Below the pieces are notes generated by a model that made no database searches, had not been told where the DNA came from, and saw nothing but the letters and a program-made list of their open reading frames with translations. DNA of 64,000 nt from Thermococcus celericrescens (GTDB lineage Archaea > Methanobacteriota_B > Thermococci > Thermococcales > Thermococcaceae). Numbering within the stretch: position 1 is the first letter of the stretch; each line of letters begins with the position of its first letter. The stretch spans positions 53,165 to 117,164 of the forward strand of contig NZ_LLYW01000029.1 in NCBI RefSeq assembly GCF_001484195.1. Reading direction: 5' to 3'. Shown piece by piece: positions 1-8,920 of this stretch. Both the position numbers and the translations under genes were made by a program.

Positions 1-1033
1 TGAGGATTCCGATTATGAACTTGCCGAGCTCGGGGTACCTGCTGAGATCCGCTATGCCAAAGCCTGTGCATGTTATTGCAGAGACGGAGTGAAAAACCGC
101 TTGGCGGAGGGAATCGCCCACGTTATCGCCCACCTGGATGAGGCTGTAAGCAGTTATCGCCACCGCGGGGATGAGGAAAATGAACATGTACCTGACCTGG
201 ATGTCCTCAAAGAAGGGCTTCAGGTGCTTGCTGACGAACATCCTGTAATGAACCGTGAAGTTGACGGCACCCATTATCATCAGGAATATCGTGACCGCCT
301 CGATGGACGTGCTGTTGAAGTAGCCGATGCTGAGGTCGTGGGTGCTCATACCACCCGTCCCCAGGCCGGTCATGGAGTGGGTAACCGCATCGAAGAGGGG
401 CATGCCGTTGATGTGGTACAGGTAAACGCCCACAACGGTCAGGACGGAATATATCTGGAAGATGACCTTGGATGTGTTAACTAGGTTGGGAAGGATTCTC
501 TCGCTCCTGGCTTCGGCCCGGTAAAGCCTCGCAGCAGCCACCCCCGGACGTATGAGGACGGTAAGGGCAACGAGAACTATACCGATTCCACCGAGCCACT
601 GCATCCAGGCACGCCAGAAGAGGAGGATATGGGGATAGCTCTCCAGATTGGTCATCATGGTGAGACCCGTACCTGTCCACGCGCTCATGCTTTCGAAGTA
701 GGAGTCGATGAACGACATCTTGGCTATGGCCATGAAGGGTACGACGCTTATGGCGGAGGCAAAAAGCCAGGTGAACGCGGCCGAAACCATTGCCTGCCGG
801 AGGTTGACGTCCTCAATTTTACCCATGTGCCTTGCCAGCCAGGCACCGAAGAGCACACAGAAAGTGCCCGGGAGGGCAAAGTAGATGACGTAGTTAATCT
901 CCTCTGGATAGAACCATGCCAGCAGCACCGGGATGAGGTAGGCAATACCCACGCCCTGAAGGATTGAGCCGATGAGGTTCTTCACCACGAACAGATCGTC
1001 CGAGATGTTGATGTGCTTGCCGAGTTCCAGCAT
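1..1033 (-). CDS. trkH: TrkH/KtrB-family potassium uptake transporter, membrane subunit (3' end cut by window edge)
   Basis: My own translation of the minus strand gives about 344 codons without a stop, so the C-terminus lies outside the window. It is a multi-pass membrane protein with the repeated pore-loop motifs of TrkH channels: WTGTGLTMM near residue 112, THSMTGLGTGGMSTHD near residue 215, and ITCTGFG near residue 318. These glycines form the K+ selectivity filter in the family. TrkH works with a cytoplasmic TrkA regulatory subunit, which is not in the window. The start ATG follows a GGTGGG motif closely. It is divergently transcribed from the methionine aminopeptidase gene. Confidence 0.9.
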   Translation of the reverse strand, partial: MLELGKHINISDDLFVVKNLIGSILQGVGIAYLIPVLLAWFYPEEINYVIYFALPGTFCVLFGAWLARHMGKIEDVNLRQAMVSAAFTWLFASAISVVPFMAIAKMSFIDSYFESMSAWTGTGLTMMTNLESYPHILLFWRAWMQWLGGIGIVLVALTVLIRPGVAAARLYRAEARSERILPNLVNTSKVIFQIYSVLTVVGVYLYHINGMPLFDAVTHSMTGLGTGGMSTHDLSIGYFNSTSIEAVTIFLMIMGAVNFTVHYRMFVSKHLKPFFEDIQVRYMFIFLIPAVAITAYSLIQVGDNVGDSLRQAVFHSVSAITCTGFGIADLSRYPELGKFIIGIL

Positions 1034-1125
1034 AGGCCCACCGTAGGGTTAGGGTTCGCACCAAATAAAAGGTTTTCCCGTGGAAAGGTTTAAGGGGCAC
1101 GGTGCTCCCCCATTTATGGTGATAA

Positions 1126-2016
<891 letters not shown>

Positions 2017-2160
2017 CTTCTCTTCTTTTCCATTCGGTACAGAGCCGTCGGGCATCTCTTTTCACGGTTGGGGCTGGAAAATACAGGAAAGTTCACATCA
2101 CCACAACTCCTGAACTAGAATGGGAAATGAGGGGAAACCCTCGCGGGCTCGGCAGTTTGA

Positions 2161-2246
2161 TGGCGCCGGGGCAGGGATTTGAACCCTGGTGGGCAGAGCC
2201 CACTGGATCTCGAGTCCAGCGCCTTCCCAGGCTAGGCTACCCCGGC
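2161..2246 (-). tRNA. tRNA-Ser (anticodon CGA)
   Basis: The minus strand folds into a class II tRNA. The acceptor GCCGGGG pairs with CCCCGGC, the anticodon stem CTGGA/TCCAG encloses loop CTCGAGA (anticodon CGA, reads UCG), the T arm is CAGGG-TTCAAAT-CCCTG, and CCA is encoded. The long variable arm TGGGCTCTGCCCA is diagnostic for tRNA-Ser. There is no intron. Confidence 0.96.
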
Positions 2247-2376
2247 GCGGTTGAGAGTTCATGATGGAGTTTTATAAATCTTTCCGCGAAAAATTTATTA
2301 ATTTAAAGTTACTAAAATCCCGTTGAAAAGGTTTAAATTGAACGGCGCCCTAGTATATTATGAAGGAGGTGACAGC

Positions 2377-3552
2377 ATGGTCGGTATTCTTGTGCAGGAA
2401 GTTATGACCGACAGGTTCCAGAAAATCGACATCGCCGCCCCGCTTTCTGAGGCGATCGGAATTTTTGAGAAGGAAGACCCCGACCTTATTCTGGTCTTCG
2501 ACGAAAACCTGTACAAGGGAGTCCTGACACAGGACCTTATTATACGCTCCCACCTCAAGTGGGACCCAACCAAGGCCAAGGTTAGGGACGTGTACAAAAC
2601 CGCCCCGGTTATAAAACCCGATGAGGACCTGAGCAGGGCCGCAAAGCTAATGATGGAGGTTGACCTGCGCTCCCTTCCCGTTGGGGAGAGCAAGGCTGAA
2701 ATCATAGGTGTTATAAGCGACATAGAGCTTCTGAATAAGGTAGCGGAGGGCGATTTTGGAAAGAGGAAGATTGAGGAATTCATGACCAGGGACGTCATAA
2801 CCCTCAAGCCCGACGACACTGTCGCGAAAGCCTTCGCCACGATGCGCGACCACGCGATATCAAGGATACCCATAGTGAACGAGGAGGGCAAGCTTGAAGG
2901 CCTGGTGACCCTCCACGACCTCATCATAAGGTTCATCAAGCCGCGCTTCAAATCCCAGTACGGAGAAGTCGCTGGGGAGAAGATACCCCCCTTCAGCATG
3001 CAGCTCCGCGACGTCATGATAAGGGGTGTTATCACAATATCGCCCAACGCAACGGTCAAAGAGGCCGTTGCCACAATGCTCGACAACGACATCGACGGAC
3101 TGGTTGTCGTCAACGAGGACAACCGGGTAGTTGGCATCCTGACGGTCAAAGACCTCCTCCTGCCGATATCGAGGATGGTCGAGAAGGAGGCGAGGTTCTA
3201 CCTCCAGCTGGGCGGAGACGCCGAGATACTCAGCGACTTCACCAGGGAAAGGATAATCGAGGACGTCAGGCGCTTCGTTGACGGCTACGAGGACCTCCTC
3301 GGCCAGGAGGGCATCATCTACCTCTACATAAGGCGCTTCAACGAGAAGTTCAGGGGGGTGCACCTCTACCAGGCCAGGATGAGGGTTGTGACCGACAGGG
3401 GCGTCTTCATAGCCACCGGCGAGACCTGGGGAGCGATACAGGCCGCCCACGATGCCCTGAGAGCCATAGAGAGGCAGCTACTCCAGAAGGCGGAGCTTGA
3501 GAAGGACACGCACTACTACAAGAGGTTTATAGAGAAGATGGGGCTGGGGTGA
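2377..3552 (+). CDS. Protein with four CBS domains and a C-terminal HPF-like domain
   Basis: A 391-residue cytosolic protein. Four CBS modules occupy roughly residues 1-60, 65-125, 130-190 and 205-270; CBS pairs usually bind adenine nucleotides and sense energy state. The last 110 residues (for example IIYLYIRRFNEKFRG, then VVTDRGVFIATGETWGA) resemble the fold of ribosome-hibernation or subunit-interface proteins; this resemblance is inferred from the pattern only. I chose the ATG behind a strong GGAGGTGA over a TTG 54 bases upstream that lacks an SD. A TATA-like GGTTTAAATTG sits about 45 bases upstream of the ATG. The exact ligand and partner are unknown. Confidence 0.85.
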   Translation: MVGILVQEVMTDRFQKIDIAAPLSEAIGIFEKEDPDLILVFDENLYKGVLTQDLIIRSHLKWDPTKAKVRDVYKTAPVIKPDEDLSRAAKLMMEVDLRSLPVGESKAEIIGVISDIELLNKVAEGDFGKRKIEEFMTRDVITLKPDDTVAKAFATMRDHAISRIPIVNEEGKLEGLVTLHDLIIRFIKPRFKSQYGEVAGEKIPPFSMQLRDVMIRGVITISPNATVKEAVATMLDNDIDGLVVVNEDNRVVGILTVKDLLLPISRMVEKEARFYLQLGGDAEILSDFTRERIIEDVRRFVDGYEDLLGQEGIIYLYIRRFNEKFRGVHLYQARMRVVTDRGVFIATGETWGAIQAAHDALRAIERQLLQKAELEKDTHYYKRFIEKMGLG

Positions 3553-3603
3553 TTTTACTCCAGTTTTTCATTTGTCTTTTTGGAAGCCGTTAACTGGAGT
3601 TAC

Positions 3604-3649
3604 ATTTTTCTTTTGAAAGCCTCGCCCTTCAGGACGGGGAGGAGGTCAG
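3604..3649 (+). mobile_element. 46-bp miniature IS200/IS605-type element (LE-RE fusion), preceded by TTAC
   Basis: The sequence starts directly after TTAC (3600-3603). Its first ~35 bases match the left end of the full tnpB element at 13737 (ATTTTTCTT, then GAAAGCCTCGCCC). It ends in GAGGAGGTCAG, matching the right end GAGGAGGTCAT of that element. It therefore looks like an internally deleted copy carrying only both ends, with the CCTCGCCC hairpin. It overlaps the stop codon of the DUF835 gene. Mobility would need a TnpA in trans; none is in the window. Confidence 0.7.
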
Positions 3650-4749
3650 TGGCTGAATTCCCTCTCCAGTATCCTTCTCTGGCGCGGCTCCAGGGTCCTG
3701 AGGTTGGCCACCAGTATGATCGTGCCCCCAGCGCTGACTACCCGATCCTTGACGTTGAGCAGAAATTTAACGGCGTTCTCGAATCCGTTCTCGAGCATCA
3801 GGTACTCAAGGGCATCGATATAGATCAAACCGTACCCCTGGCCAATGGCACGGGTTATAAGATCGGTCAGGATATCTATCTTCGTCGGACCCATGGCGTA
3901 GATTGTCGGTGATTCCTCCAGCTTGCCTTCCTTCGCGCGGGTTATCCAGAACACCAGCGTGTTGGGGTGGATGTTCTCTTTCAGCATCCCCACGTCCTCA
4001 CGGGTTATGAGTATGACGCCCGGTTTATCCCACACGTTTCCAAACCTGTGAACCACTTCCTCCCGTGTCGGGAACAGGTACGCCCCGGGAGGTATTTTCA
4101 CGTCGGTAGGGGGCATCACTGGAGTCAGCGGGTAGAACACAAATTTCGTTGCGCCGGTAGCGGTCATTAATCTGAACACCGCCCCCATAAAAAAGCCAAT
4201 CGGTGCGAACCACTCGATGAACCTGGTCACCGGGTAGGTCAAGTTGAGTGCCCCGAGAAGTATCAATCCCCATGGGAACATCATCTCGACCCAGTGGTGG
4301 GATACAACGTATTTTCTCAGGACGTTGCCAACGTAGATGAGCCCCCCACCGAAGGCAAGCGACGGTAGGATGGCCCGCGTTGTTGGATTGTTGAAAACAT
4401 CCGTGGCCAGCAGGAGGAGCCATATGTAAGAGATCACTGAGAACAGGGAGATGTAAACCACGTGCTTAAGCCGGCTTTCCCCGTATTTCAAATGAACCGC
4501 TCCCCACATCAACAGAAACGCAATGATGAAGTTCGGAATCTTGGAGGCGATTGCGTAGGCATCCGGGTGCAGTATAATTCCCAAAGGTTCAAGGATGTAA
4601 CTCTCAACGTCGAGGGCATCTATGAAAAACGCTGTCGTTAAGATGGCCCATCCCTTTTCCCGGGTCCTGTATGCCTTATAAAAAACGGCCACGAAAAGAA
4701 CCCACCTCGAAATAAAGTTGAGGTAGGGAACGAAAGACTCACCGTTCAT
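3646..4749 (-). CDS. DUF835 family polytopic membrane protein
   Basis: A 367-residue protein with about six hydrophobic segments in the first ~200 residues. A soluble C-terminal domain (about 225-365) has the DUF835 pattern: PGAYLFPTREEVVHRF, GVILITRE, TLVFWITR, YGLIYIDALEYLMLENGF and GGTIILVANLRTL. DUF835 resembles a P-loop-like domain without clear nucleotide motifs; its function is unknown. The start ATG overlaps the stop of the sugar nucleotidyltransferase gene (ATGA), so it is the third gene of an uppP-nucleotidyltransferase-DUF835 operon. The last codon and the TGA stop come from the end of the 46-bp element; without it the frame would end one residue differently (Gln) at a TAA. Confidence 0.85.
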   Translation of the reverse strand: MNGESFVPYLNFISRWVLFVAVFYKAYRTREKGWAILTTAFFIDALDVESYILEPLGIILHPDAYAIASKIPNFIIAFLLMWGAVHLKYGESRLKHVVYISLFSVISYIWLLLLATDVFNNPTTRAILPSLAFGGGLIYVGNVLRKYVVSHHWVEMMFPWGLILLGALNLTYPVTRFIEWFAPIGFFMGAVFRLMTATGATKFVFYPLTPVMPPTDVKIPPGAYLFPTREEVVHRFGNVWDKPGVILITREDVGMLKENIHPNTLVFWITRAKEGKLEESPTIYAMGPTKIDILTDLITRAIGQGYGLIYIDALEYLMLENGFENAVKFLLNVKDRVVSAGGTIILVANLRTLEPRQRRILEREFSH

Positions 4750-6005
4750 CTCGTCATCACCGTTTTCTCCTGCTTCACGGTGACAATGTGCCCCTGTGGC
4801 ACATTTCTATCAACTATAACACCCGGCCCGATAAAAGAGTTACTTCCTATCTTTCTACCGGGGTAGATGCTGACGTTTATGCCCACCTTGACGTTGTGAC
4901 CGATTATCGCACCGAGCTTGTGCCTGCCGCTGTCCTCGAGCTTGCCCTTAACCTCAACCTTCACGTTGCCCCTGTCGTGTCTGAGGTTAGCTGTTATCGT
5001 CCCCGCGCCCAGGTTGGTGTTCTCCCCGATTATTGAGTCGCCGACGTAGTTGAGGTGGGGTGCATTGCTGCCGTCCATTATTATGGAGTTCTTGACCTCC
5101 ACCGCGTTGCCCACGTGACAGCCGTCTCCTATGCTGGTGGCAGGCCGTATGAAGCAGTTGGGGCCAATTCTGGAGTTCCTTCCTATCTTAACCGGACCCA
5201 CGATATACGCGCCGCTCCGGACAACTGTGCCTTCTCCAATCTCAACCGGCGGGACTATCGTGGTCCCCGCCTCGACTATACCCCGTATTTCGTGCCTCAG
5301 CCTGTTCTTCAGGAGGTATTCGTTGAGCTCAAGGAGGTTCCAGGGCCTGCCTATGTCGTTCCAGTAGCCGGAGTAAACCGCGTATGCCACCCTTCTGCCC
5401 GCCCATATCATGAGGTTGAGGGTGTCCGTTATCTCGTACTCGCCGCGCTTGCTCACGGGGGTCTTCCCGATGAACTCGAAGACCTCGGGCTTGAATATGT
5501 AAACACCGAGGTTGGCGTAGCCGGAAACCTTCCCGGGTTTCTCCTTCACCCCGGAAACGAGGCTCCCCTCGACCTCGATCTTACCAAAGTGGCTGAGGTC
5601 ATCGAACTCTTTAACTAGAAGGGCCGCGTCGGCCTTTTCCCTCCTGAAGACCCCTATCAAATCCTTTACACCCTCGATCTCAAAGTAAATGTCACCGTTG
5701 GCCACTATGAACTCCTCTTCCCCGATGTGCTTCCGGGCAGACTCTATTGCCTTGGCAGTCCCCTCACCGGGCAGTTGCTCGACGTAGGTTATCGGTTTGC
5801 CGTTGAACTCATCGCCTAGGGCCTTAATCAGCTTCTCCTTCTCGTAGCGAACAACGATGATGAACTCATCCACGAAAGGGTCGAGGTTCTCAAGAACGTA
5901 CCCGATTATAGGTCTGTTGGCCACCTTGAGTATGACCTTCGGCCTATCATCCGTCAGCGGCCGGAGCCGTTCACCCTTTCCCGCGGCAAGAACAACAGCC
6001 TTCAC
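4746..6005 (-). CDS. Bifunctional sugar-1-phosphate nucleotidylyltransferase/acetyltransferase (GlmU-like)
   Basis: A 419-residue enzyme. The N-terminal half is a nucleotidyltransferase domain with the signature LAAGKGERLRPLTDDRPK at residues 6-23 and NGDIYF for the metal-binding Asp. The C-terminal half, from about residue 245, is a left-handed beta-helix of hexapeptide repeats (IGEGTVVRSGAYI, IGRNSRIGPNCFI, LGAGTITANLRHD) typical of acetyltransferases. Archaeal relatives activate GlcN-1-P/GlcNAc-1-P or glucose-1-P to NDP-sugars. The GTG start overlaps the uppP stop and follows GGGGTGG; a much longer upstream extension has no SD and overlaps uppP, so I rejected it. It likely supplies precursors for glycan or cell-surface synthesis. 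Confidence 0.9.
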   Translation of the reverse strand: MKAVVLAAGKGERLRPLTDDRPKVILKVANRPIIGYVLENLDPFVDEFIIVVRYEKEKLIKALGDEFNGKPITYVEQLPGEGTAKAIESARKHIGEEEFIVANGDIYFEIEGVKDLIGVFRREKADAALLVKEFDDLSHFGKIEVEGSLVSGVKEKPGKVSGYANLGVYIFKPEVFEFIGKTPVSKRGEYEITDTLNLMIWAGRRVAYAVYSGYWNDIGRPWNLLELNEYLLKNRLRHEIRGIVEAGTTIVPPVEIGEGTVVRSGAYIVGPVKIGRNSRIGPNCFIRPATSIGDGCHVGNAVEVKNSIIMDGSNAPHLNYVGDSIIGENTNLGAGTITANLRHDRGNVKVEVKGKLEDSGRHKLGAIIGHNVKVGINVSIYPGRKIGSNSFIGPGVIVDRNVPQGHIVTVKQEKTVMTR

Positions 6006-6817
6006 ATGACCACCCCCATCAGGTAAACCGCGATTGCGATTAAACCGAAGGACACGAGGAACGCCCGCCTGCCCACCGCGCCGGCAAGTTTGAGGAGAAG
6101 CTTCATCGTTACAAAGCTCACTACGAACGCCGCCAGGAACGCGGCGAAGAGCAGCGCGACGGGAAGCTCCGGATCCCATCCTCCCATGAAAGCGAGCTTC
6201 AGGACCAGGTACACGGGTGCCACCAGGAAGCTCAGCTCAAGGGCCCGCTTTACGTCCATACCGGTGCTCACAAGGCCGAGGAGAACAAAGCCACTCCTTG
6301 AGAGTCCTCCGATTAGGGCGATGCCCTGGGCCAGCCCGGAGATCACTGCATCCACCAGGGTGGCCTCGTCCTTTTTCTCCCGGATGCTGCTTTCGATCCC
6401 TTCAAGGGGTGCCCGAACGCGCGTACCAGCCAGGAGACCCACCAGAATCATCCCAAGGCCGGCGATCGCGTTTATCAGGTCGGAGGTACCGGGATTCACT
6501 GCGTCGGAAACCGTCTTCAGGACGGGGTACCCCACCAGCAGGGTGAACACGGAGGCGTAGATGAAGTACATCGTGTCCGAATCAAGACGTCTTTTAATCG
6601 CATTGTGGGAGCCGAGCGCTATCAGCTCCCTGAAATAGAAGAGGACAGCAAACGTCACACCTAGATAGGAGGGAACGAGATAATCTCCATACGATGGTGC
6701 AATAGCCCCTAGAAGGGCCGTGACGGAGTGACCCTCCGGACCGACCGGGAGCCAAGAGCCAAGCGCGATTATCATTCCGGAAATCAGCGGTGCAACGTAG
6801 TCCACAGGCGATATCAT
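6002..6817 (-). CDS. uppP: Undecaprenyl-diphosphatase-like membrane phosphatase (UppP/BacA family)
   Basis: An integral membrane protein of about 271 residues with roughly eight hydrophobic helices. The two family motifs are present in modified form: SWLPVGPEGH near the N-terminus (bacterial ELLPVSSSGH) and GGLSRSG near residue 170 (bacterial PGISRSG). In archaea it probably dephosphorylates the polyprenyl (dolichyl) diphosphate carrier used in glycan assembly. A TATA-like TTTAAATTC lies so close that transcription would begin at about the second in-frame start, so I prefer the ATG at 6817 (leaderless) over the GTG at 6826. First gene of the three-gene operon. Confidence 0.85.
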   Translation of the reverse strand: MISPVDYVAPLISGMIIALGSWLPVGPEGHSVTALLGAIAPSYGDYLVPSYLGVTFAVLFYFRELIALGSHNAIKRRLDSDTMYFIYASVFTLLVGYPVLKTVSDAVNPGTSDLINAIAGLGMILVGLLAGTRVRAPLEGIESSIREKKDEATLVDAVISGLAQGIALIGGLSRSGFVLLGLVSTGMDVKRALELSFLVAPVYLVLKLAFMGGWDPELPVALLFAAFLAAFVVSFVTMKLLLKLAGAVGRRAFLVSFGLIAIAVYLMGVVM

Positions 6818-6872
6818 GGCAACCACAGAAGAATTTAAACGGCCTAAAACATAAACTTTTCGAGGGATTCGG

Positions 6873-7679
6873 ATGAGGCTGACCGTGATCTACGAGAACC
6901 ATGCGGGGTTCGTGAAGGGCCTCCTGGGCGGGCACGGATTCTCCGCCCTTGTGGAGCACAGGGGCAGAAGGGTGCTCATCGACACAGGAACCGACGGGGA
7001 GGTGCTTCTCAGCAACATGACCAAGCTTGGAATTGATCCGGGGGAAATAGACTTCGTCTTTATAACCCACGGGCACTACGACCATACTGGCGGACTGAAG
7101 GCGTTTTTAAATGCGCGGGAGGAGCCAGTGACGGTCATCGCCCACCCAGGAATCTTCCGGCGCAGGGTGGCACTGAAACCCCACAGGAGGGATATAGGAA
7201 TCCCCTTTGACAGGGGGGAGCTTGAGGGGCTCGGGGCCGAGTTCATCCTGAAAGAAGAGCCCTTCGAGTTTGCGCCGGGACTCTGGAGTTCCGGGGAAAT
7301 ACCGCGGCGCACATGGGACAGGGCCGTTGGCTACGTTGAGGAGAACGGCCGCCTCATCAGAGACCCGGTCCCCGACGATATCGCCCTGATCATCGACCTG
7401 GGAGACGGGGTCGCCGTCGTCACCGGTTGCGGTCACTCTGGAGTTCTGAACATAGCGTGGCACGCGGAGGACGTTCTTGGAAAGCCGGTCAGGGCGTTGA
7501 TAGGGGGACTTCACATAAGGGGTGCCAAAAAAGAGCTTCTCAATGAAGTCGTTGAGAGAATCGACGCCGAAAGGCTCTACGCCGGCCACTGCACGGGGCT
7601 GGATGAGTACGCATTCCTGAAGGCGGGGCTGGGCGAGAGGATTGAACCCCTCCACATCGGCAGGGTCATCGAGCTTTAG
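6873..7679 (+). CDS. Metallo-beta-lactamase-fold pterin enzyme (dihydropterin-RFA-P synthase-like)
   Basis: A 268-residue soluble protein with the metal site THGHYDHTGG near residue 66, plus CGHSG near residue 187 and YAGHCTG near the C-terminus. This arrangement matches the MJ0301-type subgroup, in which the Methanocaldococcus enzyme makes 7,8-dihydropterin-6-methyl-4-(ribofuranosyl)-aminobenzene 5'-phosphate in tetrahydromethanopterin synthesis. Thermococcales use a modified folate, so that role is plausible but inferred; other hydrolase roles are possible. It is divergent from uppP with a short shared promoter region. Confidence 0.8.
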   Translation: MRLTVIYENHAGFVKGLLGGHGFSALVEHRGRRVLIDTGTDGEVLLSNMTKLGIDPGEIDFVFITHGHYDHTGGLKAFLNAREEPVTVIAHPGIFRRRVALKPHRRDIGIPFDRGELEGLGAEFILKEEPFEFAPGLWSSGEIPRRTWDRAVGYVEENGRLIRDPVPDDIALIIDLGDGVAVVTGCGHSGVLNIAWHAEDVLGKPVRALIGGLHIRGAKKELLNEVVERIDAERLYAGHCTGLDEYAFLKAGLGERIEPLHIGRVIEL

Positions 7680-7748
7680 CGAACCTTTAAATACCCGGCC
7701 GAAAAGCTAAGCACCGCGAGAGAAAAGAGAAAATGAGAGGTGAGAGAG

Positions 7749-8828
7749 ATGAAGAACCCCTTTGAAAAGATGCCGACGGTGCTTACCGCTGACGAGATTA
7801 TCGATAAGGCCTTCAGGAGAGCGGAGAAGGCGGCCTCGGCCCTCACCCCCAAGGGCGGCCCCAGGGCCAAGGCCAGGCAGAGGGAAGAGCTGAGAATCAG
7901 AACGATCTCCAACGTCATCCGCGACAACCTGAAGAAACTGCTGGACAGGACGCCTGGAGTCTCGGAACTTCCTCCGTTCTACCGGGAGCTGGTTGATACG
8001 CTCGTTGACCGCGACCAGTTCCACCGCTCTCTGGCCCACGTCAACTGGGCAATAAAGACGATACGGAACCTTGAGCAGCGCTACGTCGAGAAGATACGAT
8101 ACTCGCGCGACCCGGATGAGATGTCAAGGCTCCGCAGGCAGTTCTACGGCCGCGTCGCCGACGTCATCAGGGACATCGCCGACGACCTTGAGTACCTCAA
8201 CCAGGCCAGAAACGTCCTCAAAGACCTCCCGGTCGTTGATCTCAACCTTCCGACGGTCGTGATAGCAGGTCATCCCAACGTCGGCAAGAGCACGCTCCTC
8301 AGGGTGCTGACGAACGCCAGACCCGAGGTTGCCAGCTACCCCTTCACGACGAGGGGCATAAACGTCGGCCAGTTCGAGGAGCACTACCTGAAATACCAAG
8401 TCATAGACACGCCCGGGCTGCTCGACAGACCTCTGAGCGAGAGGAACGAGGTGGAGAGACAGGCCATCCTGGCGCTCAAGCACCTCGGAAAGGTCATCGT
8501 CTACATCTTCGACCCCAGCGAGTACTGCGGTTATCCGATAGAGGAGCAGACCCACCTGTTCGAGGAAATCTACGCCGAGTTCGGCGAGTTCCCCTTCATC
8601 GTCGTCCTCAACAAGGTGGACATAGCGAACGAGGAGAAGATAAGGAAGGTAGAGGAGTTCATCCGGGCCAAGGGCCTCGAACCCCTCAGAATCTCGGCGC
8701 TCAACGGTGAAGGCCTGGAAGAACTCAAAAAGCGCGTTATAGAGCTCGTTAAACCTATGGTCGAGGAGCAGGCGAAGAGGATAATGGAGAAGGAGCTGAG
8801 AAAATACCGGGAAGAGCTTGAGCTCTGA
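7749..8828 (+). CDS. NOG1-family GTP-binding protein
   Basis: A 359-residue P-loop GTPase. An N-terminal helical NOG1-type domain (about 1-155) precedes the G domain: G1 AGHPNVGKST near 173-182, G2 within PFTTRGI, G3 DTPGLLDRP, G4 NKVD and G5 ISALNG. NOG1 proteins act in large ribosomal subunit maturation. Archaeal members are shorter than the eukaryotic protein and lack its C-terminal region, as here. I placed the start at the ATG behind GAGGTGAGAG rather than at a GTG three codons earlier. A TATA-like CCTTTAAATA lies about 60 bases upstream. Confidence 0.92.
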   Translation: MKNPFEKMPTVLTADEIIDKAFRRAEKAASALTPKGGPRAKARQREELRIRTISNVIRDNLKKLLDRTPGVSELPPFYRELVDTLVDRDQFHRSLAHVNWAIKTIRNLEQRYVEKIRYSRDPDEMSRLRRQFYGRVADVIRDIADDLEYLNQARNVLKDLPVVDLNLPTVVIAGHPNVGKSTLLRVLTNARPEVASYPFTTRGINVGQFEEHYLKYQVIDTPGLLDRPLSERNEVERQAILALKHLGKVIVYIFDPSEYCGYPIEEQTHLFEEIYAEFGEFPFIVVLNKVDIANEEKIRKVEEFIRAKGLEPLRISALNGEGLEELKKRVIELVKPMVEEQAKRIMEKELRKYREELEL

Positions 8829-8844
8829 CCCGCGCTTCTTTTAT

Positions 8845-8915
8845 ATCGTTAACCACCGTAAAGCCAGAGAAGTTAACGGTAGCGTAAAGTTTTTAGGGTT
8901 AACGGTACTTAACGG
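8845..8915. repeat. 71-bp direct repeat, upstream copy, containing three TTAACGGT boxes
   Basis: It is identical at 70 of 71 positions to the copy at 10209-10279. It holds TTAACGGT at 8873-8880 and 8899-8906, with a third box at 8909-8916 running one base past the repeat end. This copy forms the promoter region of the AlbA_2 gene, with a TATA-like TAAAGTTTTTA in between. The boxes look like operator sites for an autoregulator. Confidence 0.9.
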
Positions 8916-8920
8916 TAATC

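Noticed and set aside
2161..2246. tRNA-Ser as integration site of a mobile element
   Set aside because: No partial duplicate of the tRNA 3' end and no integrase gene nearby.
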